Shown: positions 50,383 through 58,810, numbered from the stretch's first letter. The stretch is DNA of 64,000 nucleotides from JAMHWF01 sp048500255 (GCA_048500255.1 JASNYH010000002.1:744001-808000), one strand, 5' to 3'. The notes: generated by a model not told the origin, from the letters alone. A program made the numbers and translations.

Positions 50383-50894
50383 GGCGTGCCCCCCAGCGTC
50401 AGCACGACGCTGCCGCTGTAGCCTTGCGCGCCGCGCGTGAGCTGCGCCTCGACGGGGCGCGCGCGGGCCGCGCTGCGCGCCTCGGCGAGCCAGGCGGCCA
50501 GCCGATCGCCGGCGACGCCGGTCAGCGAGACGACGGCACGGTCGCCCTGCAGCGTGAGGCGTGCGCGTTCGCCGAGCGCCTGCGTCGCGCCGCGCAAGGC
50601 CTCGGCGGCCTGCGCCGGTGCGACCGGAGGCGTGGCGCGCAGATCGCGCGCCTCGGCCGCCAGCCGCTGCATTTGCTGCAGCTGCAGATCGAGCGCATCG
50701 ATCTGCGCCGGCGCGCTGCGCAGCGTGCGCCAGGCCGGCTGCACGGCGACGAGCCAGAGCACGAACACGCCCAGCAGCACGGCGGCGATGGCGAGGCCGC
50801 GCCGCTCGCGCGGCGCCAGCGCGCGCCAGCGCGCGCGCCACTGCAAGCGGGCGCCGACGAGCGCGGCGGGCAGGGCCATGCGCTCGCCGTTCAT
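50379..50894 (-). CDS. gspM: type II secretion protein GspM
   Basis: The 171-residue bitopic protein has a transmembrane helix at about 31-52 (RGLAIAAVLLGVFVLWLVAV), a coiled coil (QIDALDLQLQQMQRLAAEAR) and a small periplasmic ferredoxin-like domain (DRAVVSLTGVAGDRLAAWLA). It assembles with GspL in the inner-membrane platform. It overlaps gspL by four bases (ATGA) upstream and gspN downstream. Confidence 0.9.
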   Translation of the reverse strand: MNGERMALPAALVGARLQWRARWRALAPRERRGLAIAAVLLGVFVLWLVAVQPAWRTLRSAPAQIDALDLQLQQMQRLAAEARDLRATPPVAPAQAAEALRGATQALGERARLTLQGDRAVVSLTGVAGDRLAAWLAEARSAARARPVEAQLTRGAQGYSGSVVLTLGGTP

Positions 50895-52159
50895 CGTGCC
50901 CCCGCCGCCGTGCCGCGGGCACGCGTGACGACGAGGCGGCCTTCGCTGCTCTCGACCTGCCAGCCGGCGGGCCGCAGGCGGCTGCGGAACTGCTCGACCT
51001 CATGGTTGCCCCAGCCGGCGGCAGCCAGCGTCAGGCGGCCGGACTCGTAGCGCAGGTTGTCGACGGGTGGGCGCTCGCCGGGCCACGCCAGCGCCGCCGC
51101 GGCCAGCATCGGCTCGAGGTCGGTTTCGCCGGCGCGGCCGGCGGCGGCGCGCAGCGCGTCGGTCTCACGTTGCATCTGCACGGGCGCGTCGAGCACGGCG
51201 CGCACCTGCGGATAGGTGGCGCGCAGCAGACGCACCATCGCGGCCTGGCGCTCGTCGACCTCGGCACGCTGCTGCCACGCCGCGAGGTTGATGCCGACGA
51301 CGTGCAGCGCGGCAAGCGCCGCCAGCCCCCAGCGCACCGGGCGCCATGCCGGCGCCATCACGATGCGGCCGACGTCGCGCAGCGCGCGCGCGCCGCGATG
51401 GTGAGGCTTGAGGTCGAACTGCAGCAGGTTCCAGTGCGTGCGCGTGGCCTGCAGCGCGCGCATCGCCGGCGTCATCACGGGCAGCGGCGCGCCGCCGAGC
51501 CACTGCTCGGCCGCCGCGGCGGCGGCCGGCGAGGCGCTCCAGCGCACGCCTTCGGGCAAGGGGTCGGGCAGCAGCGCGCGCGCCAGGCCGCCGTGCAGGC
51601 GCAGCGTGGCGACGCCGTCGGGATGGGCCCAGGTGAGCAACAGGTCGGCGGGCGACGCGGCGTCGCCGTCGGCGGCGGCCTCGAAGTGGCCGCACGGCGG
51701 CTCGTCGGGCCACGACATCGGCACGACGCGGTCGACGAACACCTTGGCGCGCTCGAAGGCGGTGAGCTGCGCCGCCAGCCACGGCCGGTGCACCGCGGCG
51801 ATCCACGCTGGCTGGCCGGCGGCAGCTCGCGGTGCGACGGCCAGGTGCACGTCGGCCGGCTCGTCGAGCAGCGCCTCCTCGAGCACGCCGCCGAGCGCCG
51901 CGCGCAGGCGCGCCGCCGGCGCGCGCGGCAGCGAAATGCGGTGCCAGGCGACGTCGGTATCGGCCAGCGCGACGACGACGGTGGCGGCGCGCGGCAACAG
52001 CGATGCCGGGCTGCGCCCCTGGCGATCGATGGCGAAGCCGTCGCCGCTGAGCAGCCAGTCGAACTCGTGGGTCGCGGCCGCCGCTGCGTCGTTGTCGGTG
52101 GCGCCGGCGCGGGCCTGCTGGCGCGCGCGCGGCGGTATCAGGAGCACGAGGGTCGACAT
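50891..52159 (-). CDS. gspL: type II secretion protein GspL
   Basis: The 422-residue protein has an actin-like cytoplasmic domain (about 1-275, e.g. RAATVVVALADTDVAWHRIS and FDLKPHHRGARAL before the membrane), one transmembrane helix (WGLAALAALHVVGINLAAW, about 281-299) and a periplasmic domain that binds GspM. It recruits GspE to the membrane. A 79-base gap separates it from gspK, larger than most gaps in this cluster, so an internal promoter there is possible. Confidence 0.92.
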   Translation of the reverse strand: MSTLVLLIPPRARQQARAGATDNDAAAAATHEFDWLLSGDGFAIDRQGRSPASLLPRAATVVVALADTDVAWHRISLPRAPAARLRAALGGVLEEALLDEPADVHLAVAPRAAAGQPAWIAAVHRPWLAAQLTAFERAKVFVDRVVPMSWPDEPPCGHFEAAADGDAASPADLLLTWAHPDGVATLRLHGGLARALLPDPLPEGVRWSASPAAAAAAEQWLGGAPLPVMTPAMRALQATRTHWNLLQFDLKPHHRGARALRDVGRIVMAPAWRPVRWGLAALAALHVVGINLAAWQQRAEVDERQAAMVRLLRATYPQVRAVLDAPVQMQRETDALRAAAGRAGETDLEPMLAAAALAWPGERPPVDNLRYESGRLTLAAAGWGNHEVEQFRSRLRPAGWQVESSEGRLVVTRARGTAAGAR

Positions 52160-52238
52160 GGGACAGCGAGCCTACCGTCAACGGCGAGGCAGGGCAATGA
52201 CGGTGCTTGTGGAATCAAAGACTTACACGAGGAAGGCT

Positions 52239-53195
52239 TCATGGGGCGGTGCGCAGGCTGTGCTGTTCGCGCTGCAACGACACGACGACGTTGCGGTCGC
52301 GTCGCCACAGCAGCGAGCGCTGCTCGAGCACCTGGTCGCCCAGGCGCAGCCGGCCGTGCACCTCGAAGTAGCTCGTCGATGCGCCGGCGCGCCGCGCCAG
52401 GTCTCGCCCCTGCATGTTGGGCAGGTGCAGCGCCGCGTCGAGCGCCGATTGGAAGGCGGCATTCTGCCGTGCCTGCACCAGCCGTTCGGCGCTGCCCAGG
52501 TCGACGCCGGTCACCGCGGCGATGACTTCGCGCGACGCCGTGTTCAGGTTCAGCGTCGTGCGCACCGGCAGCAGCGTGACGTGGGGCTCGAGGCGCGACA
52601 GCGCATCCTCCTCCACGCCGAACCACGCGAGCTGCGCGATCCTGCGCGGCATCAGCGGGGCGTCTTCGGCGGCGGGCTTGCCGAGCTCCGGCGCCACGGC
52701 GCGGCGCAGGCCGTCGGCGATGCGCGTCGCGACGCCCTCGGCGACGCCGGCGATCTGGCACAGCCGCTGCAGCGCCTGCACGTCGGCCGGCTCGAGCTCG
52801 CCGCGGTCGTTGATCAGGTTGCGCAGGTTGAAGCGCGACTGCGCATCGACGATCCAGCCCGACAGGAAGGCCTCGGGCGCGTCGTCCGTCTCGGCCCGGT
52901 CGGCCGCGAGGAAGGTCGACAGACGCGCCTCGGCCAGCGGCACGGCCCACGGCTCGGCGAGGTGGTCGACGTTGGCGCTCGTGCGCGCGTCCTCGCGCAC
53001 GATCAGCCGCGCCCAGTCGAGTGCGCCGGAGAGGATCCACGCGGCCTGGGCGCGCGCGCGTTCGGCCGTCTCGACCTGCACGGTGCGCCACTGCTGCCAC
53101 ACCATCGACGCGGCGAGCGTCGACACCAGCGTGACGATGATCATCGCCGTCAGCAGGGCGGCGCCGCGCTCGGCGTGCAGGAGGCGGCGCTTCAT
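52239..53195 (-). CDS. gspK: type II secretion minor pseudopilin GspK
   Basis: The 318-residue minor pseudopilin starts MKRRLLHAERG, then AALLTAMIIVTLVSTLAASM, with cleavage expected after Gly11. It lacks the Glu at mature position 5, which is normal for GspK, the tip subunit. The large alpha-helical domain (RIADGLRRAVAPELG) and NLNTASREVIAAVTGV, a helix-hairpin-helix-like stretch, are typical. It overlaps gspJ by four bases (ATGA). Confidence 0.94.
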   Translation of the reverse strand: MKRRLLHAERGAALLTAMIIVTLVSTLAASMVWQQWRTVQVETAERARAQAAWILSGALDWARLIVREDARTSANVDHLAEPWAVPLAEARLSTFLAADRAETDDAPEAFLSGWIVDAQSRFNLRNLINDRGELEPADVQALQRLCQIAGVAEGVATRIADGLRRAVAPELGKPAAEDAPLMPRRIAQLAWFGVEEDALSRLEPHVTLLPVRTTLNLNTASREVIAAVTGVDLGSAERLVQARQNAAFQSALDAALHLPNMQGRDLARRAGASTSYFEVHGRLRLGDQVLEQRSLLWRRDRNVVVSLQREQHSLRTAP

Positions 53196-53824
53196 GACGG
53201 ACGTGCCGAGGCGAGAAGGGTGTCGCGAAGCAGGGCGCCGTCGAAGCCGCTGCCCGGCGCGAAGGTGAGCACGAGCCGCACGCCGGCAGGCAGCGCCTCG
53301 CGCGGGCAGCCCTGGCCGCCGCCGGCGCCGCGCGAGAGGTCGCCGCTCGACTGGGCGTTCGTCCACGCCGAGTCGCGGTAGTAGTAGAGCTGCCAGCGCG
53401 ACGCGCCCGATACCATGCGCAGCGAGCTCACGTCGTCGGCCGGCGCCTGCAGGCTGCGCTGCCAGTGGCGCTGCAGCTCGCCGGCCGTCGCCGACGGCGG
53501 CGATGCCCAGCGCTGCAGGCCCTGCTCGCGCAGCGTCCAGGCGACGACGACGACACCGCGCTCGCTGCGCCGCGTGAGCCGCAGCGTGCTGCCGTCGAAG
53601 CACAGCGGCTGCACGACGGGCGTGTCGTGGATCGCCGCCAGGTCCTGCTCCCACTGCGCGACGACGCTCGTCAGCCGCAGCATGCGCTCGACCTGACCCT
53701 CGCTCGCGCTGCGCGCGCGCGCGATGCCGTCGATGCCCTGCCACGCCATCGCCGCCATGATGGCCATCACCATCAGGGCGACCAGCACCTCGACGAGCGT
53801 GAAGCCGAGCGTGGACCTGCGCAT
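53192..53824 (-). CDS. gspJ: type II secretion minor pseudopilin GspJ
   Basis: The 210-residue protein has a prepilin leader MRRSTLG followed by FTLVEVLVALMVMAIMAAMA, with Gly7 before the cleavage site and Glu12 at mature position 5. The later WQGIDGIARARSASEGQVER and QWEQDLAAIHDTPV match GspJ, part of the I-J-K tip complex. It begins 13 bases after gspI. Confidence 0.94.
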   Translation of the reverse strand: MRRSTLGFTLVEVLVALMVMAIMAAMAWQGIDGIARARSASEGQVERMLRLTSVVAQWEQDLAAIHDTPVVQPLCFDGSTLRLTRRSERGVVVVAWTLREQGLQRWASPPSATAGELQRHWQRSLQAPADDVSSLRMVSGASRWQLYYYRDSAWTNAQSSGDLSRGAGGGQGCPREALPAGVRLVLTFAPGSGFDGALLRDTLLASARPS

Positions 53825-53837
53825 CGTCGTGGCGGCG

Positions 53838-54206
53838 TCAGAAGGTGGTCGGCAGCACGGTCGACACCGTGACCAGCGGTCGCCCGGCCTCGTCGGCGAC
53901 GTGCGCGTCGAAGCGTCGGAAGTTCGGGTTCGGCGTCGGCCGCGCGACCAGCCGGCCGCGCAGCGTGCGGCCGAGCTGCTCGCAGGCGAAATCGCTGTCG
54001 CCGACGCCGGGCAGGCGGCTGCGGCCGGCGAGCTTCAGCGCCGTGAGGCGGTTGTCGACACACCACTGCGCCAGGCTCACGTCGGCGATGCGCTGGGCGT
54101 TCGACGTGAGCGCGCCCGCCGCCTGGATGCCCGCGCCCAGCGCAATGGCGACGATCGCCAGCGCGACCAGCACCTCGATCAGCGTGAAGCCGCGCGCGCG
54201 CGTCAT
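53838..54206 (-). CDS. gspI: type II secretion minor pseudopilin GspI
   Basis: The 122-residue protein has leader MTRARG and then FTLIEVLVALAIVAIALGAG, with Glu11 at mature position 5. CVDNRLTALKLAG and the T2SSI C-terminal strand region (GRPLVTVSTVLPTTF) fit GspI, which starts tip-complex assembly. ATG at 54206 overlaps the gspH stop by four bases. Confidence 0.94.
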   Translation of the reverse strand: MTRARGFTLIEVLVALAIVAIALGAGIQAAGALTSNAQRIADVSLAQWCVDNRLTALKLAGRSRLPGVGDSDFACEQLGRTLRGRLVARPTPNPNFRRFDAHVADEAGRPLVTVSTVLPTTF

Positions 54207-54676
54207 GGCGAGGCGGGGCCGCTGTCGACGATGCCGAAGGCCGACAGGCCGTCGGTGGCCAGGGCGACCTGCCGGCCGTCCAGCCGCAGCACGATGCGCT
54301 GAGCGCCGATGACGGGCTCGGGCCCGAGGAGCACGGCGCGCGCGCCGACGATCTCGGCCGACACGCCCTCGTGCAGCCAGCGCCGCGGCGTCATCGGCTC
54401 GCCGGGCAGGCCGGCGAAGCGAAAGCCGCCGGCCGCGTCCTCGTCGCCGTTCACGAGTTGCCACGACACCGGCAGGCCGGCGGCGCGTGCCTCGGCGCGC
54501 GCGCCCTCGAGCAGCGCGCTCAGGCGCACGGCCTCCTGGTCGAGGCGCGTCGCGGCCGGGTCGCGCATCGCCACTACGGCGACGGCCGATGCCACGGCGA
54601 TCAGCGCGACGACGACGAGCAGTTCGATCAGCGTGAAGCCGCGCGCTCGCGCACCACCGGCCTCGCGGTCGTGCAC
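54203..54676 (-). CDS. gspH: type II secretion minor pseudopilin GspH
   Basis: The protein has a prepilin segment GFTLIELLVVVALIAVASAV with Glu at mature position 5, then a GspH domain (QEAVRLSALLEGARAEARAA, FRFAGLPGEPMTPRRWLHEG). The start is uncertain: GTG at 54676 gives a 13-residue leader and 157 residues; a GTG at 54691 is possible, and the frame also extends into gspG. No ribosome site was decisive. It overlaps gspI by four bases and begins 34 bases after the gspG stop. Confidence 0.85.
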   Translation of the reverse strand: MHDREAGGARARGFTLIELLVVVALIAVASAVAVVAMRDPAATRLDQEAVRLSALLEGARAEARAAGLPVSWQLVNGDEDAAGGFRFAGLPGEPMTPRRWLHEGVSAEIVGARAVLLGPEPVIGAQRIVLRLDGRQVALATDGLSAFGIVDSGPASP

Positions 54677-54710
54677 GCCGGCACGCGCCACGCCGCGCGC
54701 AGCCGCCGCG

Positions 54711-55148
54711 CTACTGCCACGAACCGATGTCGGCGTTCTTGCCCTCGCCGCCGGTCTGGCCGTCGGCGCCGAAGCTATAGACATCGATCTCGCCTTTCAC
54801 GCCGGGGTTGACGTACTGGTACGGCTGGCCCCAGGGGTCGTTCGGCAGCTTGTCGAGGTAGGGCTTCCAGTTCGGCGGGATCGTGCCCGCCGTCGGCTTG
54901 GCGACCAGCGCCTGCAGGCCCTGCTCGGCGCTCGGATAGCGTTGGTTGTCGAGTCGGTACAGCTTGAGCGCCTGCATCAGGTTGTTGACGTCGGTGCGCG
55001 CCGCCGTGACGCGCGCGTCGTCGGCGCGGTCGAGCACGTTGGGGACGATCAGCGCGGCCAGCACGCCGATGATGACGAGCACGACCATCAGTTCGATCAG
55101 CGTGAAGCCGCGCGGCCGGCGCCGCGCTCGCAAGGACAGTGACGTCAT
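54711..55148 (-). CDS. gspG: type II secretion major pseudopilin GspG
   Basis: The 145-residue major pseudopilin has leader MTSLSLRARRRPRG, cleavage before Phe15, and Glu19 at mature position 5 in FTLIELMVVLVIIGVLAALI. The Ca2+-binding C-terminal loop is present (KGEIDVYSFGADGQTGGEGK), and NDPWGQPYQYVNPG is a family signature. It is the first gene of the minus-strand gsp run and is divergent from gspC, 53 bases away. ATG at 55148 has no strong ribosome site, although this should be the most expressed subunit. Confidence 0.96.
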   Translation of the reverse strand: MTSLSLRARRRPRGFTLIELMVVLVIIGVLAALIVPNVLDRADDARVTAARTDVNNLMQALKLYRLDNQRYPSAEQGLQALVAKPTAGTIPPNWKPYLDKLPNDPWGQPYQYVNPGVKGEIDVYSFGADGQTGGEGKNADIGSWQ

Positions 55149-55201
55149 AACAGGGAGGTTGCCGCCGCTTACTTCAGCGACGGGGTGGCCGAGGGCTTTG
55201 A

Positions 55202-55840
55202 ATGATAATCCCCCGCATGCCCTCGAGATTGTCAGCATTCGTCATCTGGGCGGTGGTGGCCCTGAGCGCGACGTACTGGGCATTGCGCTTGCTGGCTGCG
55301 TCGGCAGCCGTGCCGTCGCATGCCGCGCCTGCGTCCATCGCGATGGCGCCGCGCGCCGATCTGGGCCGATTGCTCGGCGCCGCCGATGCGCCTGCCGTGG
55401 CGGGCGCCGCCGCACCGGCCGAGACCTCGAGTCGCTACAAGCTCGTCGGCGTAGCTGCGCCCACGTCGGGGTCGGCCGACGACGGCGGCGTTGCGCTGAT
55501 CGCAGTCGACGGCAAGCCGGCGCGCCCGTTCCGGCTCGGCGCGACGGTCGACGGCGATCTCGCGCTCGTCGCGGTCGAGCAGCGCAGCGCGTCGCTCGGT
55601 TCGCGCGGCGGTGCGCCGACGATGGTGCTCGAGCTGCCGCGGCTGCCGCCGCCCGCGACGGGCAGCCTGCCGCCGGCGCCGGCGTTGTCGGGCGCGACGC
55701 CGGCACAGCCCCCGGCCGCGCCCGCGGCGACGCCGGCCCCGCCGGTGCCTGCTGCGCCGGGCCTGGCGCGCGTTCCGCGCACCGATGCCGATGTTGCGCG
55801 GCCCGTCCCGCCGGCGCCGCCGAGCGGCGAGCCGCGCTGA
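55202..55840 (+). CDS. gspC: type II secretion protein GspC (short, no PDZ domain)
   Basis: The 212-residue bitopic protein has a transmembrane helix (LSAFVIWAVVALSATYWALR), a periplasmic linker, and an HR domain at about 75-135 (SSRYKLVGVAAPTSGSADDG, then GVALIAVDGKPARPFRLGAT), which contacts the N0 domain of GspD. The C-terminal 70 residues are a Pro/Ala tail instead of the PDZ or coiled-coil domain that binds substrates in many systems. It is divergent from the gspG-F run. ATG at 55202 is used; ATG at 55217 is an alternative. Confidence 0.85.
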   Translation: MIIPRMPSRLSAFVIWAVVALSATYWALRLLAASAAVPSHAAPASIAMAPRADLGRLLGAADAPAVAGAAAPAETSSRYKLVGVAAPTSGSADDGGVALIAVDGKPARPFRLGATVDGDLALVAVEQRSASLGSRGGAPTMVLELPRLPPPATGSLPPAPALSGATPAQPPAAPAATPAPPVPAAPGLARVPRTDADVARPVPPAPPSGEPR

Positions 55841-55895
55841 GACCTGCCGGCTCGCGCCGACAGCGCACTCTCTCTGATAGCGGCCGCGCTCGTGG

Positions 55896-56996
55896 TCAGG
55901 GCGCCGCGTCGCCCTCGGGGATGCTGACCGACACCGGTTCGACCGCTTCTTCGAGCATCGCCGACGGGCGCGACGGTCCGGGATCCTCGCCGTCGGCCAC
56001 TTCGGTGAGCAGCGCGGCGGCGCTGCGGATGAGCGGCCAGGCGAGCGTCGCGCCGGTGCCGTCGGTGCTCTCCATGCCCAGTTCGAGCAGGGCGCTGGAC
56101 TGGAACAGTCCGAGCGCGTGGTCGAGCCCTTGGTGGTCGTGGCTGCGCGTGAACAGCACGTAGTCCGTCACCGGCTCGGCGATGCGCGAGGCAACCATCA
56201 GCGCGGCGCACGCCGCCATGCCGTCGGCGATGATGAGATGCCGCTTGCTCGCCGCGACGAGCATCACGCCGACCATCATCGCCGTGTCGAAGCCGCCGAA
56301 CGCCGCAAGGACCTCGACGGGATCGGACACGTCGCGGTGCCGCCCCTGCGCGCCCTGCGTGATGACGAGCAAGCGCGCCAGCTCGTCCTGCGGCATGTCG
56401 GGACCCGCCAGCATCAACTCGCGGATCGATGCATTGCCCAGGCGTGCCAGCACGAGCGCGGCGCTTTCCGACGAGCCGACGCCCACGCCCGCGCAGGCGA
56501 CGGCATTGCCCGGCATCGAGTCGGCGATCTCCATGCCGGCGCGGATCGCCGCATGCGCCTGGTCCACCGTCATCGCCGAGCTGACGCGCGCATTGCGCGT
56601 GCCGTGCGCGATCTTGCGAGGCATCAGGCGCGGGTGCGTGGGCAGCGATTCGGCGACGCCGGCATCGACGACGGTGAGCTCCATCGCCTGCAGCCGCGCG
56701 AACACCGACACCGGCAGCCGGCCGGTCAACAGCTGATGGATCAGCGTGCCCGTAGTCGGCGCGCCGAGCGGCGCGATGCCGTCGACGGCGATGCCGTGGT
56801 CCGCAGCGAAGAGGGCGATCTGCGGATCGCGAAAGCGCGGCTTGAGCGTGTTCTGCAGCATGCCCAGGCGCACGGCCAGCGGCTCGAGCTCGCCCAGGCT
56901 GCCCGTTGCCTCGCTGCGGCGCGCCAGCTTGTCGAGCAGCGCGCGCTCCAGCGCGGGGTTGTGGGTGGGTGCTATCAGCGATCGGTTGGCAGGCAT
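55896..56996 (-). CDS. cobT: CobT-like nicotinate-nucleotide:base phosphoribosyltransferase
   Basis: The 366-residue protein is a CobT homologue, which makes alpha-ribazole phosphate from nicotinate mononucleotide and dimethylbenzimidazole for the lower ligand of cobalamin. IALFAADHGIAVDGIAPLGA, VACAGVGVGSSESAALVLAR and VLAAFGGFDTAMMVGVML are conserved blocks. The C-terminal catalytic motif, GEGTGA in the family as I recall it, reads TDGTGA here, so the catalytic Glu is Asp (about Asp312). No other cob gene is near. It may use another base or be a paralogue. ATG at 56996 or the GTG two codons upstream can start it. It follows ilvA by 78 bases. Confidence 0.85.
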   Translation of the reverse strand: MPANRSLIAPTHNPALERALLDKLARRSEATGSLGELEPLAVRLGMLQNTLKPRFRDPQIALFAADHGIAVDGIAPLGAPTTGTLIHQLLTGRLPVSVFARLQAMELTVVDAGVAESLPTHPRLMPRKIAHGTRNARVSSAMTVDQAHAAIRAGMEIADSMPGNAVACAGVGVGSSESAALVLARLGNASIRELMLAGPDMPQDELARLLVITQGAQGRHRDVSDPVEVLAAFGGFDTAMMVGVMLVAASKRHLIIADGMAACAALMVASRIAEPVTDYVLFTRSHDHQGLDHALGLFQSSALLELGMESTDGTGATLAWPLIRSAAALLTEVADGEDPGPSRPSAMLEEAVEPVSVSIPEGDAAP

Positions 56997-57074
56997 GGTC
57001 ACGCGCGGATCGAGCAGGGCTGCGGCGATTGTGAGGCCGGCCGGGCAGGCGAGGCAACCGAGCGTATCGGCGCT

Positions 57075-58610
57075 TCAGCGCAGGAACAGCCGATACACCG
57101 GGTTGTCGGTTTCGTCGACGCAGGGATAGTCGAGGCCGGCGAGGAAGGCGCGCAAGGCGGCGCGGTCGCGCCGTGGCACCTGCAGGCCCACGAGGATGCG
57201 GCCGTAGTCGGCACCCTGGTTGCGATAGTGGAACAGGCTGATGTTCCAGCCGGGATGCATCGACGACAGGAACTTCATCAGCGCGCCCGGGCGCTCGGGG
57301 AAGGTGAAGCTGTACAGCCGCTCGTCCTGCGCCAGCTCCGAGCGCCCGCCGACCATGTGGCGGATGTGCTGCTTGGCGAGCTCGTCGTCGGTCAGGTCGA
57401 CGGTCTCGAAGCCGCGCCGGCGGAAGTCGGCCGCGATCCGGGCCGACTCGCTGCGCCGCGTCGTGCTCAGCCCGACGAAGACATGCGCCGTGTCCGGATC
57501 GGAGATGCGGTAGTTGAACTCGGTGACGCTGCGCGGACCGATCAGCTCGCAGAAGCGCTTGAAGCTGCCGCGCTCCTCGGGGATCGTGACGGCGAACAGC
57601 GCCTCGCGTTCCTCGCCGACCTCGGCGCGCTCGGCGACGAAGCGCAGGCGGTCGAAGTTCATGTTCGCGCCGCTGTTGATCGCCACCAGCGTCTGCCCTT
57701 TCACGCGGTGGCGATCGACGTACTGCTTGACGGCGGCGACGCCCAGCGCGCCGGCCGGCTCGAGCACGCCGCGCGTGTCCTGGAACACGTCCTTGATCGC
57801 GGCGCACACGGCGTCGGTGTCGACGACGATGAAGTCGTCGACCAGCTCGCGCGCGATGCGGAACGTCTCCTCGCCCACCAGCTTGACCGCCGTGCCGTCG
57901 GAGAACAGGCCGACATCGTGCAGCTGCACCCGCTTGCCGGCGCGCACCGAGCGCGTCATTGCGTCGGAGTCGGCGGTCTGCACGCCGATCACCCTGACGC
58001 TCGGGCGCACCGCCTTGATGTACGACGCCACGCCCGAGATCAGCCCGCCGCCACCGATAGCGACGAACACGGCGTCGATCGGGCCCTGGTGCTGGCGCAG
58101 GATCTCCATCGCGATCGTGCCCTGACCGGCGATCACGTCGGGGTCGTCGAACGGATGGACGAAGGTCAGGCGCCGCCGCTTCTCGAGCGTCAGCGCGTGG
58201 GCATAAGCGTCGGAATAGCTGTCGCCGTGCAGCACGACCTCGCCGCCGAGCGTGCGCACGGCGTCGATCTTGAGCTGTGGCGTCGTCACCGGCATCACGA
58301 TCAGCGCGCGGCAGCCGAGGCGTCGTGCGCTCAGCGCTACGCCCTGGGCGTGATTGCCCGCCGAAGCGCAGATCACGCCGCGCTTGAGCTGCGCGGCGTC
58401 GAGGTGCGCCATCTTGTTGTAGGCGCCGCGCAGCTTGAAGCTGAACACCGGCTGCATGTCCTCTCGCTTCATCAGCACGCGGTTGCCCAGGCGCGCCGAC
58501 AAGGCCTGCGCCGGCTCGAGCGGCGACTCGATGGCGACGTCGTAGACGCGTGCGTTCAGGATGCGCTGCAGGTAGGCGGCCGGCGACGCCGCGCGTTGGG
58601 GGCCGGCCAT
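57075..58610 (-). CDS. ilvA: biosynthetic threonine ammonia-lyase
   Basis: This 511-residue PLP enzyme converts threonine to 2-oxobutanoate, the first step to isoleucine. The PLP lysine is Lys59 in SFKLRGAYNKM, the phosphate cup is AIGGGGLISG, and NHAQGVALSA contacts the substrate. Two C-terminal ACT-like domains are present (EREALFAVTIPEERGSFKRF and RLYSFTFPERPGALMKFLSS), which give isoleucine feedback control. GAGGAG precedes ATG at 58610. A promoter-hairpin-terminator element lies upstream on the same strand, ending about 70 bases before the start, so attenuation is conceivable. Confidence 0.97.
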   Translation of the reverse strand: MAGPQRAASPAAYLQRILNARVYDVAIESPLEPAQALSARLGNRVLMKREDMQPVFSFKLRGAYNKMAHLDAAQLKRGVICASAGNHAQGVALSARRLGCRALIVMPVTTPQLKIDAVRTLGGEVVLHGDSYSDAYAHALTLEKRRRLTFVHPFDDPDVIAGQGTIAMEILRQHQGPIDAVFVAIGGGGLISGVASYIKAVRPSVRVIGVQTADSDAMTRSVRAGKRVQLHDVGLFSDGTAVKLVGEETFRIARELVDDFIVVDTDAVCAAIKDVFQDTRGVLEPAGALGVAAVKQYVDRHRVKGQTLVAINSGANMNFDRLRFVAERAEVGEEREALFAVTIPEERGSFKRFCELIGPRSVTEFNYRISDPDTAHVFVGLSTTRRSESARIAADFRRRGFETVDLTDDELAKQHIRHMVGGRSELAQDERLYSFTFPERPGALMKFLSSMHPGWNISLFHYRNQGADYGRILVGLQVPRRDRAALRAFLAGLDYPCVDETDNPVYRLFLR

Positions 58611-58680
58611 GCGCCGCTCCTCGAGGGTGGTTTCCGATGCGCGGCGGATGATACGTCAGCGCTGCGCGCGCGAGCGTCCA

Positions 58681-58713
58681 AAGAAAAAGGCCCAAGGCGC
58701 GGGGCCTTGGGCC
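58681..58713 (-). terminator. intrinsic terminator upstream of ilvA
   Basis: On the minus strand GGCCCAAGGC / GCCTTGGGCC form a 10-bp stem (58713-58704 and 58698-58689) with a 5-base loop, followed by TTTTTCTTT. It is the strongest terminator in the window, yet no minus-strand gene ends before it, so it terminates a short transcript or the ilvA leader. Confidence 0.9.
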
Positions 58714-58775
58714 GAATCCACCATAGAGGAGGTGGAGGAGACAATCGTCGGGTCCGCGACTTGCGCTGAACCCAC
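58681..58775 (-). ncRNA. candidate small RNA or ilvA attenuator leader, about 95 nt
   Basis: A sigma70-like promoter (58810-58782) and a strong terminator (58713-58681) bracket a predicted transcript of about 95 nucleotides. It can fold into three hairpins. The first is GGGTTC pairing with GGACCC, the second CCACC-TCCTCTAT-GGTGG, the third the terminator. Single-stranded or loop segments contain CTCCTCC and CCTCCTC, complementary to Shine-Dalgarno sequences. A short frame through it reads ADPTIVSSTSSMVD, with Thr-Ile-Val, so a leader peptide is the alternative. I do not recognise a named RNA family. Confidence 0.5.
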
Positions 58776-58781
58776 GGCGGC

Positions 58782-58810
58782 ATTGTAGTCGCTCGGATGC
58801 TGCGTCGCAA
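58782..58810 (-). promoter_or_regulatory. sigma70-like promoter for the ilvA-upstream transcript
   Basis: On the minus strand TTGCGA (58810-58805) and TACAAT (58787-58782) are separated by exactly 17 bases, matching -35 and -10 consensus at four and five of six positions. Transcription would start near 58775. Confidence 0.6.

Noticed and set aside
55435..58695. A 1086-codon open frame on the minus strand across gspC, cobT and ilvA
   Set aside because: It is in the wrong frame for cobT and ilvA, both of which have complete, motif-bearing frames. High GC suppresses stop codons.
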